Below, piece by piece: positions 1 through 7,028 of a stretch of 9,850 bases of DNA. A program made the position numbers and the translations under genes. Origin of the DNA: JBJELF01 sp051879015 (GTDB taxonomy: Bacteria > Bacillota > Clostridia > Lachnospirales > Lachnospiraceae); contig JBJELF010000121.1 of assembly GCA_051879015.1 (NCBI GenBank), positions 1-9,850 on the forward strand, in the 5' to 3' direction. Every line of letters starts with the position of its first letter. Position 1 is the stretch's first letter. The notes under the pieces are model-generated. The model saw only the letters and a program-made list of their open reading frames with translations, did no database searches and had not been told where the DNA came from.

Positions 1-52
1 GCTGTTTTATTATGAACTAACGCCATTTTTTAATGTCTGATACCAAAGTCAG

Positions 53-80
53 GTTATATCATCTCATCATAAAATGTCAA
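53..80 (-). promoter_or_regulatory. Strong sigma-A-type promoter directed out of the left edge
   Basis: On the minus strand the -35 box TTGACA (75-80) is a perfect consensus. It is followed by a 16-base spacer and a -10 box TATAAC (53-58). Transcription would start near 45 and run off the left end, so the gene served lies outside the window. A small dyad, CTGA (37-40) and TCAG (49-52), sits right over the expected start site and could be an operator, but with only four base pairs per arm this is weak. The boxes are seen directly; activity is inferred. Confidence 0.65.
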
Positions 81-145
81 GTACTTTTTTTATTTTTTTC
101 TCAATTTTAACTTAAAACATTTCTTCCTATCCTGCAAAACAGAGA

Positions 146-216
146 GGTCTCCCAGATATGCTAATCAACATTCAAAAATGATCGTTTAAGAAAGCTGATT
201 CACCATTTGGGAGACC
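146..216. repeat. Long-range inverted repeat (9-bp perfect arms), possible RNA hairpin
   Basis: GGTCTCCCA (146-154) and TGGGAGACC (208-216) are perfect inverted copies. Inside them AATCA (163-167) pairs with TGATT (196-200), and CATT (169-172) pairs with AATG (177-180), so a layered fold is possible in either strand's RNA. On the plus strand the right arm is followed by a T-rich run (AAATTTTTC). On the minus strand the element begins about 36 bases after the stop codon of the small Asn-rich gene, but only four T residues follow it. It could be that gene's 3' structure, a small structured RNA, or a degenerate short mobile repeat. The sequence does not decide. Confidence 0.4.
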
Positions 217-252
217 AAATTTTTCTTTATACTTTTCCCTGCTTAAAGTCTA

Positions 253-474
253 TCAGTCACAGTTTTCTGCTTTATTGTCCATCTCATCTCTAGTACAATT
301 TCTGTTTGAATTTTTAGAGCTGTTCTTCATATTGTTCTGCTGAGAACGGTTCTCGAAACGATTCTGAACATTATTATTTTGAGAACGATTTTCCGAAGAA
401 TTCTGCTCAGAATGGTTCTGAGAATTGTTCTGAGACTGATTTCTGTAATTATTCTGTTCTGAATTTCTTGCCAT
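253..474 (-). CDS. Small Asn/Gln/Ser-rich low-complexity protein, function unknown
   Basis: This 73-residue protein is built almost wholly from N, Q, S, E and R in loose QN/SQN/ENRSQ repeats. It has no hydrophobic segment or signal peptide and is expected to be disordered and cytoplasmic. The reading frame is supported by a strong ribosome binding site, AGGAGG (484-489), nine bases before the ATG. A tail with Cys60 and Cys72 (NRNCTRDEMDNKAENCD) departs from the repeat. Short Asn/Gln-rich proteins occur in spore-forming Firmicutes, including gamma-type spore storage proteins, but I see no match to the known gamma-type repeat, so a spore role is only a guess. The gene lies after the terminator of the upstream six-gene operon, so it is either separately transcribed or expressed by read-through. 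Confidence 0.7.
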   Translation of the reverse strand: MARNSEQNNYRNQSQNNSQNHSEQNSSENRSQNNNVQNRFENRSQQNNMKNSSKNSNRNCTRDEMDNKAENCD

Positions 475-490
475 AATAGCATACCTCCTA

Positions 491-530
491 AAGAAAAAGC
501 GGCATTTATAAATGTGTTATTATGCCGCTG
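491..530 (-). terminator. Rho-independent terminator between the DUF1700 gene and the Asn-rich gene
   Basis: The arms AGCGGCAT (498-505) and ATGCCGCT (522-529) form an 8-bp GC-containing stem. On the minus strand the stem is followed at once by TTTTCTT (491-497). It lies about 100 bases after the end of the DUF1700 gene and two bases before the AGGAGG of the next gene. It can therefore end the long operon, and it could also act as an attenuator for the Asn-rich gene if that gene's promoter lies upstream of the hairpin. Confidence 0.75.
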
Positions 531-630
531 TTTGCGATTTACAATACTATTATCTCTAGAAGCTTCAAAACTATAACTGGAAACTTTTTCCAATATCCAA
601 AATCCACATCTTATATCAATTTGGAGGTAT

Positions 631-1110
631 CTAACGTCTTCTGAACAGGGAGACATACAGAATATAAATGGCTGCCACAATCATCACTGGAACTGCAAGC
701 CAAAGAGCTACACGTACCACCAACACCAAAATTGTCAGCACAAGCGCTAATACAGCTACAATCAAAATTCCTGCCAACAATTTGACATACCACTTATCCA
801 AATTCAGTATATGTCCATTAATATTCATCTGATGTGTATCGAAATCAATATTTGATTCCTCTTCTGAAGCACGATAAGATTCTTCAAAATCACTTTCGTA
901 ACTTCCGCTTCCTCCCTGTGTCTCAATAATCGTCTTGGCAATCAAGGTTGGGTCACCCAAAGCCTCTAAAACTTCTTTTTCTTTCTTTCCCGATTTCATT
1001 TGCTCATCAATATAATTGAGATAGTAACTTTCATTTTCTCTCACCAATGTAGCTGGAAGATTGCCTTCAAGAGCTTTTCTTAGCTCTGCCAAAAATTGAA
1101 TTTTATTCAT
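631..1110 (-). CDS. HAAS/DUF1700-family membrane protein
   Basis: This 159-residue protein starts with the HAAS/DUF1700 pattern: a helical N-terminal domain with a YYLNYIDEQ segment (29-37) and the typical LGDP motif (51-54) followed by IAKT. An acidic Ser/Glu-rich linker (about 66-92) leads to two membrane helices (about 108-132 and 134-155) and a basic LFRRR end on the cytoplasmic side. Proteins of this family are usually encoded beside a PadR-type repressor and are thought to act in envelope-stress or membrane signalling; the biochemical role is not established. No PadR gene is visible here. A GGAAG-type binding site precedes the ATG by roughly ten bases. The gap to the upstream glycosyltransferase gene is 87 bases with no terminator, so co-transcription is likely. 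The operon terminator follows about 100 bases downstream. Confidence 0.85.
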   Translation of the reverse strand: MNKIQFLAELRKALEGNLPATLVRENESYYLNYIDEQMKSGKKEKEVLEALGDPTLIAKTIIETQGGSGSYESDFEESYRASEEESNIDFDTHQMNINGHILNLDKWYVKLLAGILIVAVLALVLTILVLVVRVALWLAVPVMIVAAIYILYVSLFRRR

Positions 1111-1197
1111 TATATTTTTTACTTCCTTTCCCTTTAGATTCTATCCATCTGCAACACAAAGCTGTCCCTCTTGACATGCCTCTAACAACTTTGACCC

Positions 1198-3033
1198 TTA
1201 TTGATGCTGATAGACATCCATTCTAAGACAGTATTCCTGTTCTTCTTCATCTATATAAGCTCGCTCTGACTCTCCAACCAAATCAACCTGACTGCTGCCC
1301 AATAGACTAAGTGCACAATCTTCATAATAATTATTAAGAACGAAAATAATTTTGTATTCTTTTCCGTTTTCTACAGGGGTATCTCCCATATCGATAGAAA
1401 GTAATCTTCTGTCACAACTAGCTGTTACATCATATTCTGTATAATAAAGAATTTCGTCACTATCGACTGCCTTTAAAGTAATCTGCAAATTTCCTTCACT
1501 GATATAATCGCTGGCACCAATGGAAAGTCTGATTTTATCGACAGAATCTCCCTTAGACTCAAATATCTGTGAAACCATATGCCCACGACTGATTTCTGGA
1601 ATTTCCACATCTCCAACTCCTCCCGAATAAGTCAAGACAGGATTGGTCAAAGCAGCTACCAGACAGACCATAGCAGGCAATACAAAAATACTCACTCCCA
1701 CAATCAATCTTGTTCTCAGCCAACCAATCATCGGTTCCACGTTCTCTTTTAAATCTGTTATACAATATTTAGGATGCTTAAACAGCGCATAAACCAACAT
1801 GATTGCCGTATTGAAGGAAAGACAAATTTCTCTCGGTAAAAAAGAAAATAAATCTCCCATCATTACTTCAGTGCCGATTTTTTTATTTGGAAGAATAAAT
1901 TTAAAAATACCGTTATTGAACATTGCCTGATCCACATTATCTGGTATCATCTGTACATGAAATGCTATAAAAAATAACATAAAAATGATATCAATAATCA
2001 TAAATATCTTAGTATTCTTATTCAAAAATGCACTGACAACCCAAAATGGTACTGCCAAAATCAACCACTGCGGATGATACTTGCACAAACCAAAAATATT
2101 GAACAGACTAAGGCAGCACAGGTACAACATCCACTGTGCTAATTCCAGCTTTGTTTCCGTCTTTGTAAAATAAGCATAAGCACAAATCACTGCAAAAATT
2201 ACCAGGATCAAATTAACCTGATAATCCATGCCACCTCCCAAAACAAATCCAATCGACAAATTGGTGTTGAAGGCGTATCCAGCCGGACCGTCGGTTCCAC
2301 CTAATCCAAAAACATAATTTTGGAAACCTGCACTGTTATGATAAAGTAAATATTCGATGGCAAAGAAAATGCTCACTCCCACACAATATTGCAGAATTTT
2401 CCACACATTTTTCTCCTTTAAAAGCAACATCGGAATAAATAACAATAAGGCTGTATATTTGACGGTAATCGCCGCGCCAAAGCACAAAACAAAAGCCCAG
2501 TCTTGGTCTTTTAAATAAAACCAAACACCCAGCAGCACAAAAAAGACCATAAAACTATCATACTGACCAAAAATAAATTGGCTGTAGACAGCAATCGGAC
2601 AAGTCAGCACCGCATACAAACACAATTTTGCTCTGCCCGCTTCCATAGACAACTGTCGGCAAATCAAATATACAATACCACCATTCATCATATATATGAT
2701 ACAAGGCAAAATCTTTGCCCACATTAAGGAAATAATTCCCAATTCCAAAGTCGGAACTTTCACAATGCCCAACAATCGAATCGGAAGATTCCAGATACCA
2801 AAGAGCAGATAAATCGTAGGCATATAGCTCGGATGAATATCAAATTGTCCTACATAATCATAAAAATCCAGGAAATGTCCATTGGAAAATCCATAGCTGC
2901 AGGCCACCGTATGAACTAAATCATCCTGCTGAAACACTAGAGCGCATACAGCTGCAATCACAAAAAATATCACATAATCCCACACTCTTATCACATCATC
3001 TGTCACATACAAAAGCGATTTTAATTTCTTCAT
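1198..3033 (-). CDS. GT-C-like polytopic membrane glycosyltransferase with C-terminal extracytoplasmic beta domain
   Basis: This 611-residue protein probably transfers a sugar from a polyprenyl-phosphate donor to an envelope acceptor on the outer face of the membrane. A first membrane helix (about 21-35) is followed by QQDDL (35-39), matching the acidic pair found in the first outer loop of GT-C enzymes. The motif FGQYDS (155-160) resembles the GQ-D signature of PIG-M/DUF2029-type mannosyltransferases. About ten further hydrophobic segments run to residue 462. After the last helix (441-462), residues 470-611 form a soluble, beta-rich, Gly/Asp-containing region expected outside the cell, which looks like a jelly-roll-type module. 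The start codon overlaps the flippase stop in ATGA, and AAGGGAG (3044-3050) precedes it by ten bases. The sugar and acceptor cannot be read from sequence. Exact GT family number not assigned. Confidence 0.8.
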   Translation of the reverse strand: MKKLKSLLYVTDDVIRVWDYVIFFVIAAVCALVFQQDDLVHTVACSYGFSNGHFLDFYDYVGQFDIHPSYMPTIYLLFGIWNLPIRLLGIVKVPTLELGIISLMWAKILPCIIYMMNGGIVYLICRQLSMEAGRAKLCLYAVLTCPIAVYSQFIFGQYDSFMVFFVLLGVWFYLKDQDWAFVLCFGAAITVKYTALLLFIPMLLLKEKNVWKILQYCVGVSIFFAIEYLLYHNSAGFQNYVFGLGGTDGPAGYAFNTNLSIGFVLGGGMDYQVNLILVIFAVICAYAYFTKTETKLELAQWMLYLCCLSLFNIFGLCKYHPQWLILAVPFWVVSAFLNKNTKIFMIIDIIFMLFFIAFHVQMIPDNVDQAMFNNGIFKFILPNKKIGTEVMMGDLFSFLPREICLSFNTAIMLVYALFKHPKYCITDLKENVEPMIGWLRTRLIVGVSIFVLPAMVCLVAALTNPVLTYSGGVGDVEIPEISRGHMVSQIFESKGDSVDKIRLSIGASDYISEGNLQITLKAVDSDEILYYTEYDVTASCDRRLLSIDMGDTPVENGKEYKIIFVLNNYYEDCALSLLGSSQVDLVGESERAYIDEEEQEYCLRMDVYQHQ

Positions 3034-4238
3034 TTGCTCTCTACTCCCTTCTTGCTACCTATAGAGAAAAATCCCACTCCTATAATCACCAAATATTTTG
3101 CCAAATTTGCCAGCAAAATCCCCCACGCAAAACCCTTTAATCCATGCATGGCAAGCAATGGTATTACAATCAAAACGAACAGGACTACATAGATAATTCC
3201 TATGTACATTTGATATTTCTCATCTGCAAAACGTAAAATTATGACCATCATGGTATTAGAAAAAAAGAACAATACCTGACTGACCACAGCAATAAGAAAC
3301 AGGTATTTCACTGCGTCATACATTTCTCGGTACATAATATATACAAAAACATGGGTCATCACAAGCGCCCCCATCGATACAATGAAGCCCAGTCCGCTGA
3401 CCACAGCTACAATAAGAGCAAAATGTTTTCGCTTTAAGTCTCCTTTAAACTGGGCCAAATGCCCAATCAACACACCATTCAAAGGAGTTGTCAGCAAAGT
3501 AATAATTTTTCCAATTAAAGTAGCTACATAATATTGGAGAACATCGCCCTCCTTCCCTAGAAAAGGCAGTAGCAGACGATCAGAATAACTTGGAAAATCC
3601 GATAGCATATAGGCTATCGACAAAGAACAGGATTCTTTGAAATTCATTTTAAAATCCTCTGAACGCCGCCAAAAATTCCCCTTAAAAATACTTCCTGTGA
3701 CCGACACATAACCAAGCGCTGCCCCCTCACCCAAAAGCAATATCCAAATCCACGAATGAGTGATAGGGTACAAGCATACACCTACTAAATACCCAATAGC
3801 TATCAACACATAATAACAGAAAAATCGCTTATAATTGACATTCAGTCGATATTCCACATCACCATAAAAACGCACTACGCTGATAAAGACCACCAAATAA
3901 ATGCCAAAAATTTGAAAACCTCCATGAATTTGTTTTAAAAAACAAGCAACAAGGACGATTACCAGAATAATTCCTGCACACATAAGCAGAAACCAATTAT
4001 AATCACCATTCTCTGTCTTTCTTCGGGTAGAAGCCGCCATACGGGAATAATTATTTCCTCCACCCAAAGAACCTCCCAGAAATCCAATCATCCCTGTAAA
4101 AAACAGGAAAGTTTCTGCCTCTGCAGTCGGAGTATTCGCCTCCATATATTTGACTACTCCGAACTGCATAACAGCATTCATAATAACCAAACCAAGGATA
4201 CCTAGCACCACATCGGAAAGATATCGTTTTATATTCAT
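3030..4238 (-). CDS. MOP-superfamily (Wzx-like) polysaccharide/lipid-linked sugar flippase
   Basis: This 402-residue integral membrane protein has about twelve hydrophobic segments (roughly 8-30, 43-60, 82-101, 107-123, 138-157, 162-180, 205-218, 233-262, 273-297, 310-335, 343-363, 368-393). This and the DRLLLPFLG segment (220-228), placed before a YYVATLIGKI helix, match the layout of Wzx-type flippases, which turn over undecaprenyl-linked sugars from the inner to the outer leaflet. It is slightly shorter than typical Wzx proteins (about 410-480). The start is fixed by GGAGG (4246-4250) seven bases upstream, lying inside the coding end of the glycosyltransferase gene. The start overlaps that gene's stop by 4 bp, and its own stop overlaps the next start by 4 bp, so translational coupling is likely. 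With one GT2 and one GT-C neighbour, it probably flips a simple lipid-linked sugar rather than a long repeat unit. Family assignment rests on topology and short motifs. Confidence 0.75.
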   Translation of the reverse strand: MNIKRYLSDVVLGILGLVIMNAVMQFGVVKYMEANTPTAEAETFLFFTGMIGFLGGSLGGGNNYSRMAASTRRKTENGDYNWFLLMCAGIILVIVLVACFLKQIHGGFQIFGIYLVVFISVVRFYGDVEYRLNVNYKRFFCYYVLIAIGYLVGVCLYPITHSWIWILLLGEGAALGYVSVTGSIFKGNFWRRSEDFKMNFKESCSLSIAYMLSDFPSYSDRLLLPFLGKEGDVLQYYVATLIGKIITLLTTPLNGVLIGHLAQFKGDLKRKHFALIVAVVSGLGFIVSMGALVMTHVFVYIMYREMYDAVKYLFLIAVVSQVLFFFSNTMMVIILRFADEKYQMYIGIIYVVLFVLIVIPLLAMHGLKGFAWGILLANLAKYLVIIGVGFFSIGSKKGVESK

Positions 4239-5254
4239 TGATGTTCCTCCGAATGCGCCTCTGCATTTTCCTCATCTTCCCATACTACAATTTTCTTCTT
4301 TTTCTTTGGCTTATCCGGAAAATTAATGCGCTCCTCCTCAATGACCAATGGACGATTCATTACTCTTGTATTGATACTCATCACATATTCACCCAAAAGT
4401 CCAATCAGGATAATCTGGACGGAGCCCAAAAAACACATACCAATCAGCACCGGTGCCATACCTGCTGGAAACGAATCCCAATACAATAATTTTTGAATCA
4501 GATAATAAAATGCAACAATGACACTGAGCACGCATACAATGGCACCAAAGAATGTAGCCAAACGGAATCCCAACTTTGTATAGGAAGTTACACTGAGCAT
4601 TGCGGCATCATATAAGGTAAAGAAATTGTTACTGGTCTTGCCGGCACGGCGCTTTTCCTGTGTATACTCAATCTCAGCTCGGTCAAATCCCAGCTCTGCT
4701 ACAATACCACGAATAAAAGGTATAGGATCATCTAACTCTCGAAGTACCTGAATAAAGGATTTATCGTAGAGACCAAAACCTGTAAACTGTTCAATCATCT
4801 CCACAGAGCTCATCTTCTTCATAGCTTTGTAATAACAACCTCTCAGAAAATACATAACGGGATTTTCCTTGCTCTTTGTCTTCACTGCACTGACAATCTT
4901 ATATCCCTCCTCCCATTTTTCAATAAATTTTGGAATCATATCCACTGGATCTTGAAAATCTGCACAAATTGAAATCGTACAATCACCGCTGGTCTGCGTT
5001 AATCCATAGTAGGGAGAATTAAATTGTCCAAAGTTTTTTGCATTAAAAATTGCTTTCACATGAGTATCTCTTGCACAGATGGATCGGATTTTTTCTCTTG
5101 TCGCATCTTGAGACTTATTGTCAATAAAGACTATCTCGTAATCATAATCGCTGCAGTCTCTTTTTAAAACTTCCACCACCGCCTCATAAATCGGAATTGC
5201 ATTTTCTTCCTCATTATAAGTGGGAATCATAATAGAAATTGTTTTTTTATCCAT
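4235..5254 (-). CDS. Family 2 glycosyltransferase, GtrB/DPM1-like (polyprenyl-phosphate sugar synthase)
   Basis: This 339-residue protein should transfer a sugar from a nucleotide donor to undecaprenyl phosphate on the cytosolic face. The GT-A domain begins with PTYNEEEN (11-18), carries IDNKSQD (44-50), and has the metal-binding motif DFQDP (99-103), which corresponds to DLQDP in GtrB-like enzymes. KRRAGKTS (201-208) matches the basic R--GKS loop. Two membrane helices follow (about 229-254 and 266-290), as in GtrB. Unusual is the cytosolic tail: a lysine run at 316-321, then an acidic stretch to the end. The ATG lies 24 bases after the lipid kinase stop. The nearest ribosome binding site, AAGGAG, is a rather long 15 bases away, so initiation may rely on coupling. 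The last codons hold the binding site of the flippase gene. The sugar is unknown. Confidence 0.88.
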   Translation of the reverse strand: MDKKTISIMIPTYNEEENAIPIYEAVVEVLKRDCSDYDYEIVFIDNKSQDATREKIRSICARDTHVKAIFNAKNFGQFNSPYYGLTQTSGDCTISICADFQDPVDMIPKFIEKWEEGYKIVSAVKTKSKENPVMYFLRGCYYKAMKKMSSVEMIEQFTGFGLYDKSFIQVLRELDDPIPFIRGIVAELGFDRAEIEYTQEKRRAGKTSNNFFTLYDAAMLSVTSYTKLGFRLATFFGAIVCVLSVIVAFYYLIQKLLYWDSFPAGMAPVLIGMCFLGSVQIILIGLLGEYVMSINTRVMNRPLVIEEERINFPDKPKKKKKIVVWEDEENAEAHSEEHQ

Positions 5255-5278
5255 GTTTCTTTTATCTTTCTCCTTATC

Positions 5279-6223
5279 TTACTCTGACATCATATCTAAA
5301 TTCTCTAGTTCTTTCTCAGTCGGTACTTGAATACGCAGCGCCTGCTTACAATTTTGAATGTCTACTTCTGTCACTTCTCCGCCAAACTCTCCGTCCAAAG
5401 TCCATCCAATCGCTTCCGATGTGGTAATGTGTATCTGCGCCGACTTGAAAGAATAAATATATTTATCTGGCATTTTCATAAAAATAGCTGTAATAGTTGT
5501 AGGTAATTCCAACGCATTCTTCGGTTTTGCCACAAATAAGCCCTCAAACAATCCGTCCTGCATATTAACATTTCTTCCAGCTAAACCTTTGATTCCAGCC
5601 ACCTGCTCGGAATTGGAAACCATACCATATAGAAACTCATCTTCAATCGTTACATGTCGTTCTTCGTCATCCTCTTCCACTACATATTCCACCTTCATAG
5701 GGATTGGCTTGATAGAATTTAATGTCTTGACTGCCTCCCAAATATAAGCCTGATGTCCCAACACATTTTTAGTAAACTGAGGAGTCATATAGGTGACAGC
5801 TGTAAAGGCGCCAAAAGCAGCCACATAGGAAAAATATCTCTCATTGAACAGCCCTAAATCACAGGCAAATGGACAACCCTTGATAGCAATTTCCGCTGAA
5901 TGAAGCATATTTTTGGACAACCCCAAACTGTTTCCAAAATCATTGGTAGAGCCTGAAGGAATATAACCCACAATTGGCGCATTTTCTATGCCCATAATAC
6001 CATTGATCACTTCATTTAGAGTACCATCTCCTCCACTGCACACCAACAAATCATACTCCTTAGCCATCGCCCGAACAATTTCTGTAGCATGTCCTGAATA
6101 CTGTGTTGTACACACGGTCACCGCATAGCCCTCTCGATTAAAAATATCAATAATATCCATCAAGTAAAGCCGAATCATTGCTTTGCCTGACTTAGGATTA
6201 AATACAAACAACAATTTTTTCAT
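5279..6223 (-). CDS. Diacylglycerol kinase-family lipid kinase (YegS/DgkB/BmrU-like)
   Basis: This 314-residue soluble or membrane-associated kinase has the family motifs in order: NPKSGK (9-14), the nucleotide-binding GGDGTLNEVING (64-75), PSGSTNDFGNSLGL (89-102), DGLFEG (223-228) and LDGEFG (276-281). Length is normal for the family (about 290-320). The best-known role in Gram-positive bacteria, from DgkB, is phosphorylation of diacylglycerol released when phosphatidylglycerol is used for lipoteichoic acid synthesis, returning it to phospholipid synthesis. Other members act on other lipids, so the substrate is inferred. AAGGTGA overlaps the pduL stop codon and lies a few bases from the ATG; the 11-base gap shows both genes are in one transcript. 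Its place in front of a polyprenyl-sugar cassette supports an envelope-lipid role. Confidence 0.9.
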   Translation of the reverse strand: MKKLLFVFNPKSGKAMIRLYLMDIIDIFNREGYAVTVCTTQYSGHATEIVRAMAKEYDLLVCSGGDGTLNEVINGIMGIENAPIVGYIPSGSTNDFGNSLGLSKNMLHSAEIAIKGCPFACDLGLFNERYFSYVAAFGAFTAVTYMTPQFTKNVLGHQAYIWEAVKTLNSIKPIPMKVEYVVEEDDEERHVTIEDEFLYGMVSNSEQVAGIKGLAGRNVNMQDGLFEGLFVAKPKNALELPTTITAIFMKMPDKYIYSFKSAQIHITTSEAIGWTLDGEFGGEVTEVDIQNCKQALRIQVPTEKELENLDMMSE

Positions 6224-6234
6224 TCATTATCACC

Positions 6235-6867
6235 TTATTTTATAATTTTTACTGTATCTCCCGTCACAATCTTGGCAGCATTGGCTTCGTCCGTATCAAT
6301 GTGCATCTCCAAGGTAAACGATGGGTCCACACGAATCAGCACATTATTAAATACAGTCTCTCTCTCATTGACAGCGCGCACCGATACAATATCACCATTG
6401 GATACACCCGCCATCCTGGCATCCTCTGGGGACATATGAATATGCCTCTTAGCAATAATACAGCCCTCCTGCAAATAAAGCGCTCCTTTTGGTCCCACAA
6501 TCGCGATGGGAGCAGAGCCTTCCAAATTTCCCGATTCACGAATCGGTACATCAATACCCAAAGTAATCGCATCGGTCGTCGAAATTTCTACCTGAGACCT
6601 GCTTCTTGTAGGTCCCAAAATACGAACACGCTCAATTGCTCTCAGCTTTAATCCCACAATCGTCACATATTCATTACATGCATACTGACCACCCATCAAT
6701 TCCTTCATCTTCACCAGATGATAACCTGGTCCAAACAATGCCTCCACATGCTCCTGAGACAAATGTACATGGCGACCAGACACACCCACAGGCACTGTAA
6801 AACCGGATTCTTGCGTCTTTTCCATAGCAGCCAACACTAATTTTGTAATTTCTTCTATATTACTCAT
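6235..6867 (-). CDS. pduL: PduL-type phosphate propanoyltransferase (phosphotransacylase)
   Basis: This 210-residue protein interconverts acyl-CoA and acyl phosphate (propanoyl or acetyl), giving an acyl phosphate from which a kinase makes ATP. The two PduL beta-barrel repeats are visible, with metal ligands expected from the family: HVH in GVSGRHVHLS (His33, His35), Glu94 in SQVEIS, HIH in AKRHIHMSPEDA (His142, His144) and His189 in LEMHIDTDEA. The start is set at 6867 because GAGG (6877-6880) lies nine bases before it. An in-frame ATG at 6912, 15 codons upstream, has no binding site. The N-terminal helix (about residues 2-17) precedes the first barrel and could be a short targeting helix like those of microcompartment PduL, but no shell or diol/ethanolamine gene is near. 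It is the first gene of the operon, 11 bases before the lipid kinase. A role as the cell's acetate or propionate phosphotransacylase is plausible. Confidence 0.92.
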   Translation of the reverse strand: MSNIEEITKLVLAAMEKTQESGFTVPVGVSGRHVHLSQEHVEALFGPGYHLVKMKELMGGQYACNEYVTIVGLKLRAIERVRILGPTRSRSQVEISTTDAITLGIDVPIRESGNLEGSAPIAIVGPKGALYLQEGCIIAKRHIHMSPEDARMAGVSNGDIVSVRAVNERETVFNNVLIRVDPSFTLEMHIDTDEANAAKIVTGDTVKIIK

Positions 6868-6972
6868 CAATTTTTTCCTCGTCCACTTTCTTTTTTCCAT
6901 AGCTATATGCATACTATGATGTACAGTGCAAAAAATATTTTGACCTTAGCATAATTTTATAGCTTGTACCTA

Positions 6973-7001
6973 ACTATACCATATTCATTTCACTTCGTCT
7001 A
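6973..7001 (-). promoter_or_regulatory. Promoter candidate for the pduL-lipid kinase-glycosylation operon
   Basis: On the minus strand TAGACG (6996-7001, 4 of 6 matches to TTGACA) and TATAGT (6973-6978, 5 of 6) are separated by 17 bases. A TGG directly before the -10 box gives an extended -10 element. The start would lie near 6966, leaving a leader of about 100 bases before the chosen pduL ATG. I saw no riboswitch or terminator in that leader. Confidence 0.55.
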
Positions 7002-7028
7002 TATTTGTTTTTTTGAATCGTTATAAAT

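Noticed and set aside
300..470. CRISPR-like or minisatellite array in the repeated TTCTGAGAAC-type motifs
   Set aside because: The repeats are irregular, without equal spacers, and follow from the Asn/Gln/Ser codons of the small gene.
327..680. 117-residue minus-strand open frame overlapping the Asn-rich gene
   Set aside because: It is a frame-shifted reading of the Asn/Gln repeat (Ile/Arg/Thr repeats), has no ribosome binding site, and also runs through the terminator and the end of the DUF1700 gene.
1120..1197. Promoter or terminator in the gap before the DUF1700 gene
   Set aside because: A TAGAAT box and an imperfect hairpin can be found, but there is no matching -35 box and no U-tract, so neither is called.
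6301..6651. 116-residue plus-strand open frame inside pduL
   Set aside because: It lies opposite a well-supported gene, with no binding site and no recognisable domain.
6868..6912. Longer pduL start at 6912
   Set aside because: No ribosome binding site precedes it, and the added basic residues (MHIAMEKRKWTRKK) are not typical of the family; the ATG at 6867 has GAGG at good distance.
6868..6970. Riboswitch in the roughly 100-base leader of the pduL operon
   Set aside because: No recognised riboswitch core, terminator stem or sequestered binding site could be seen.
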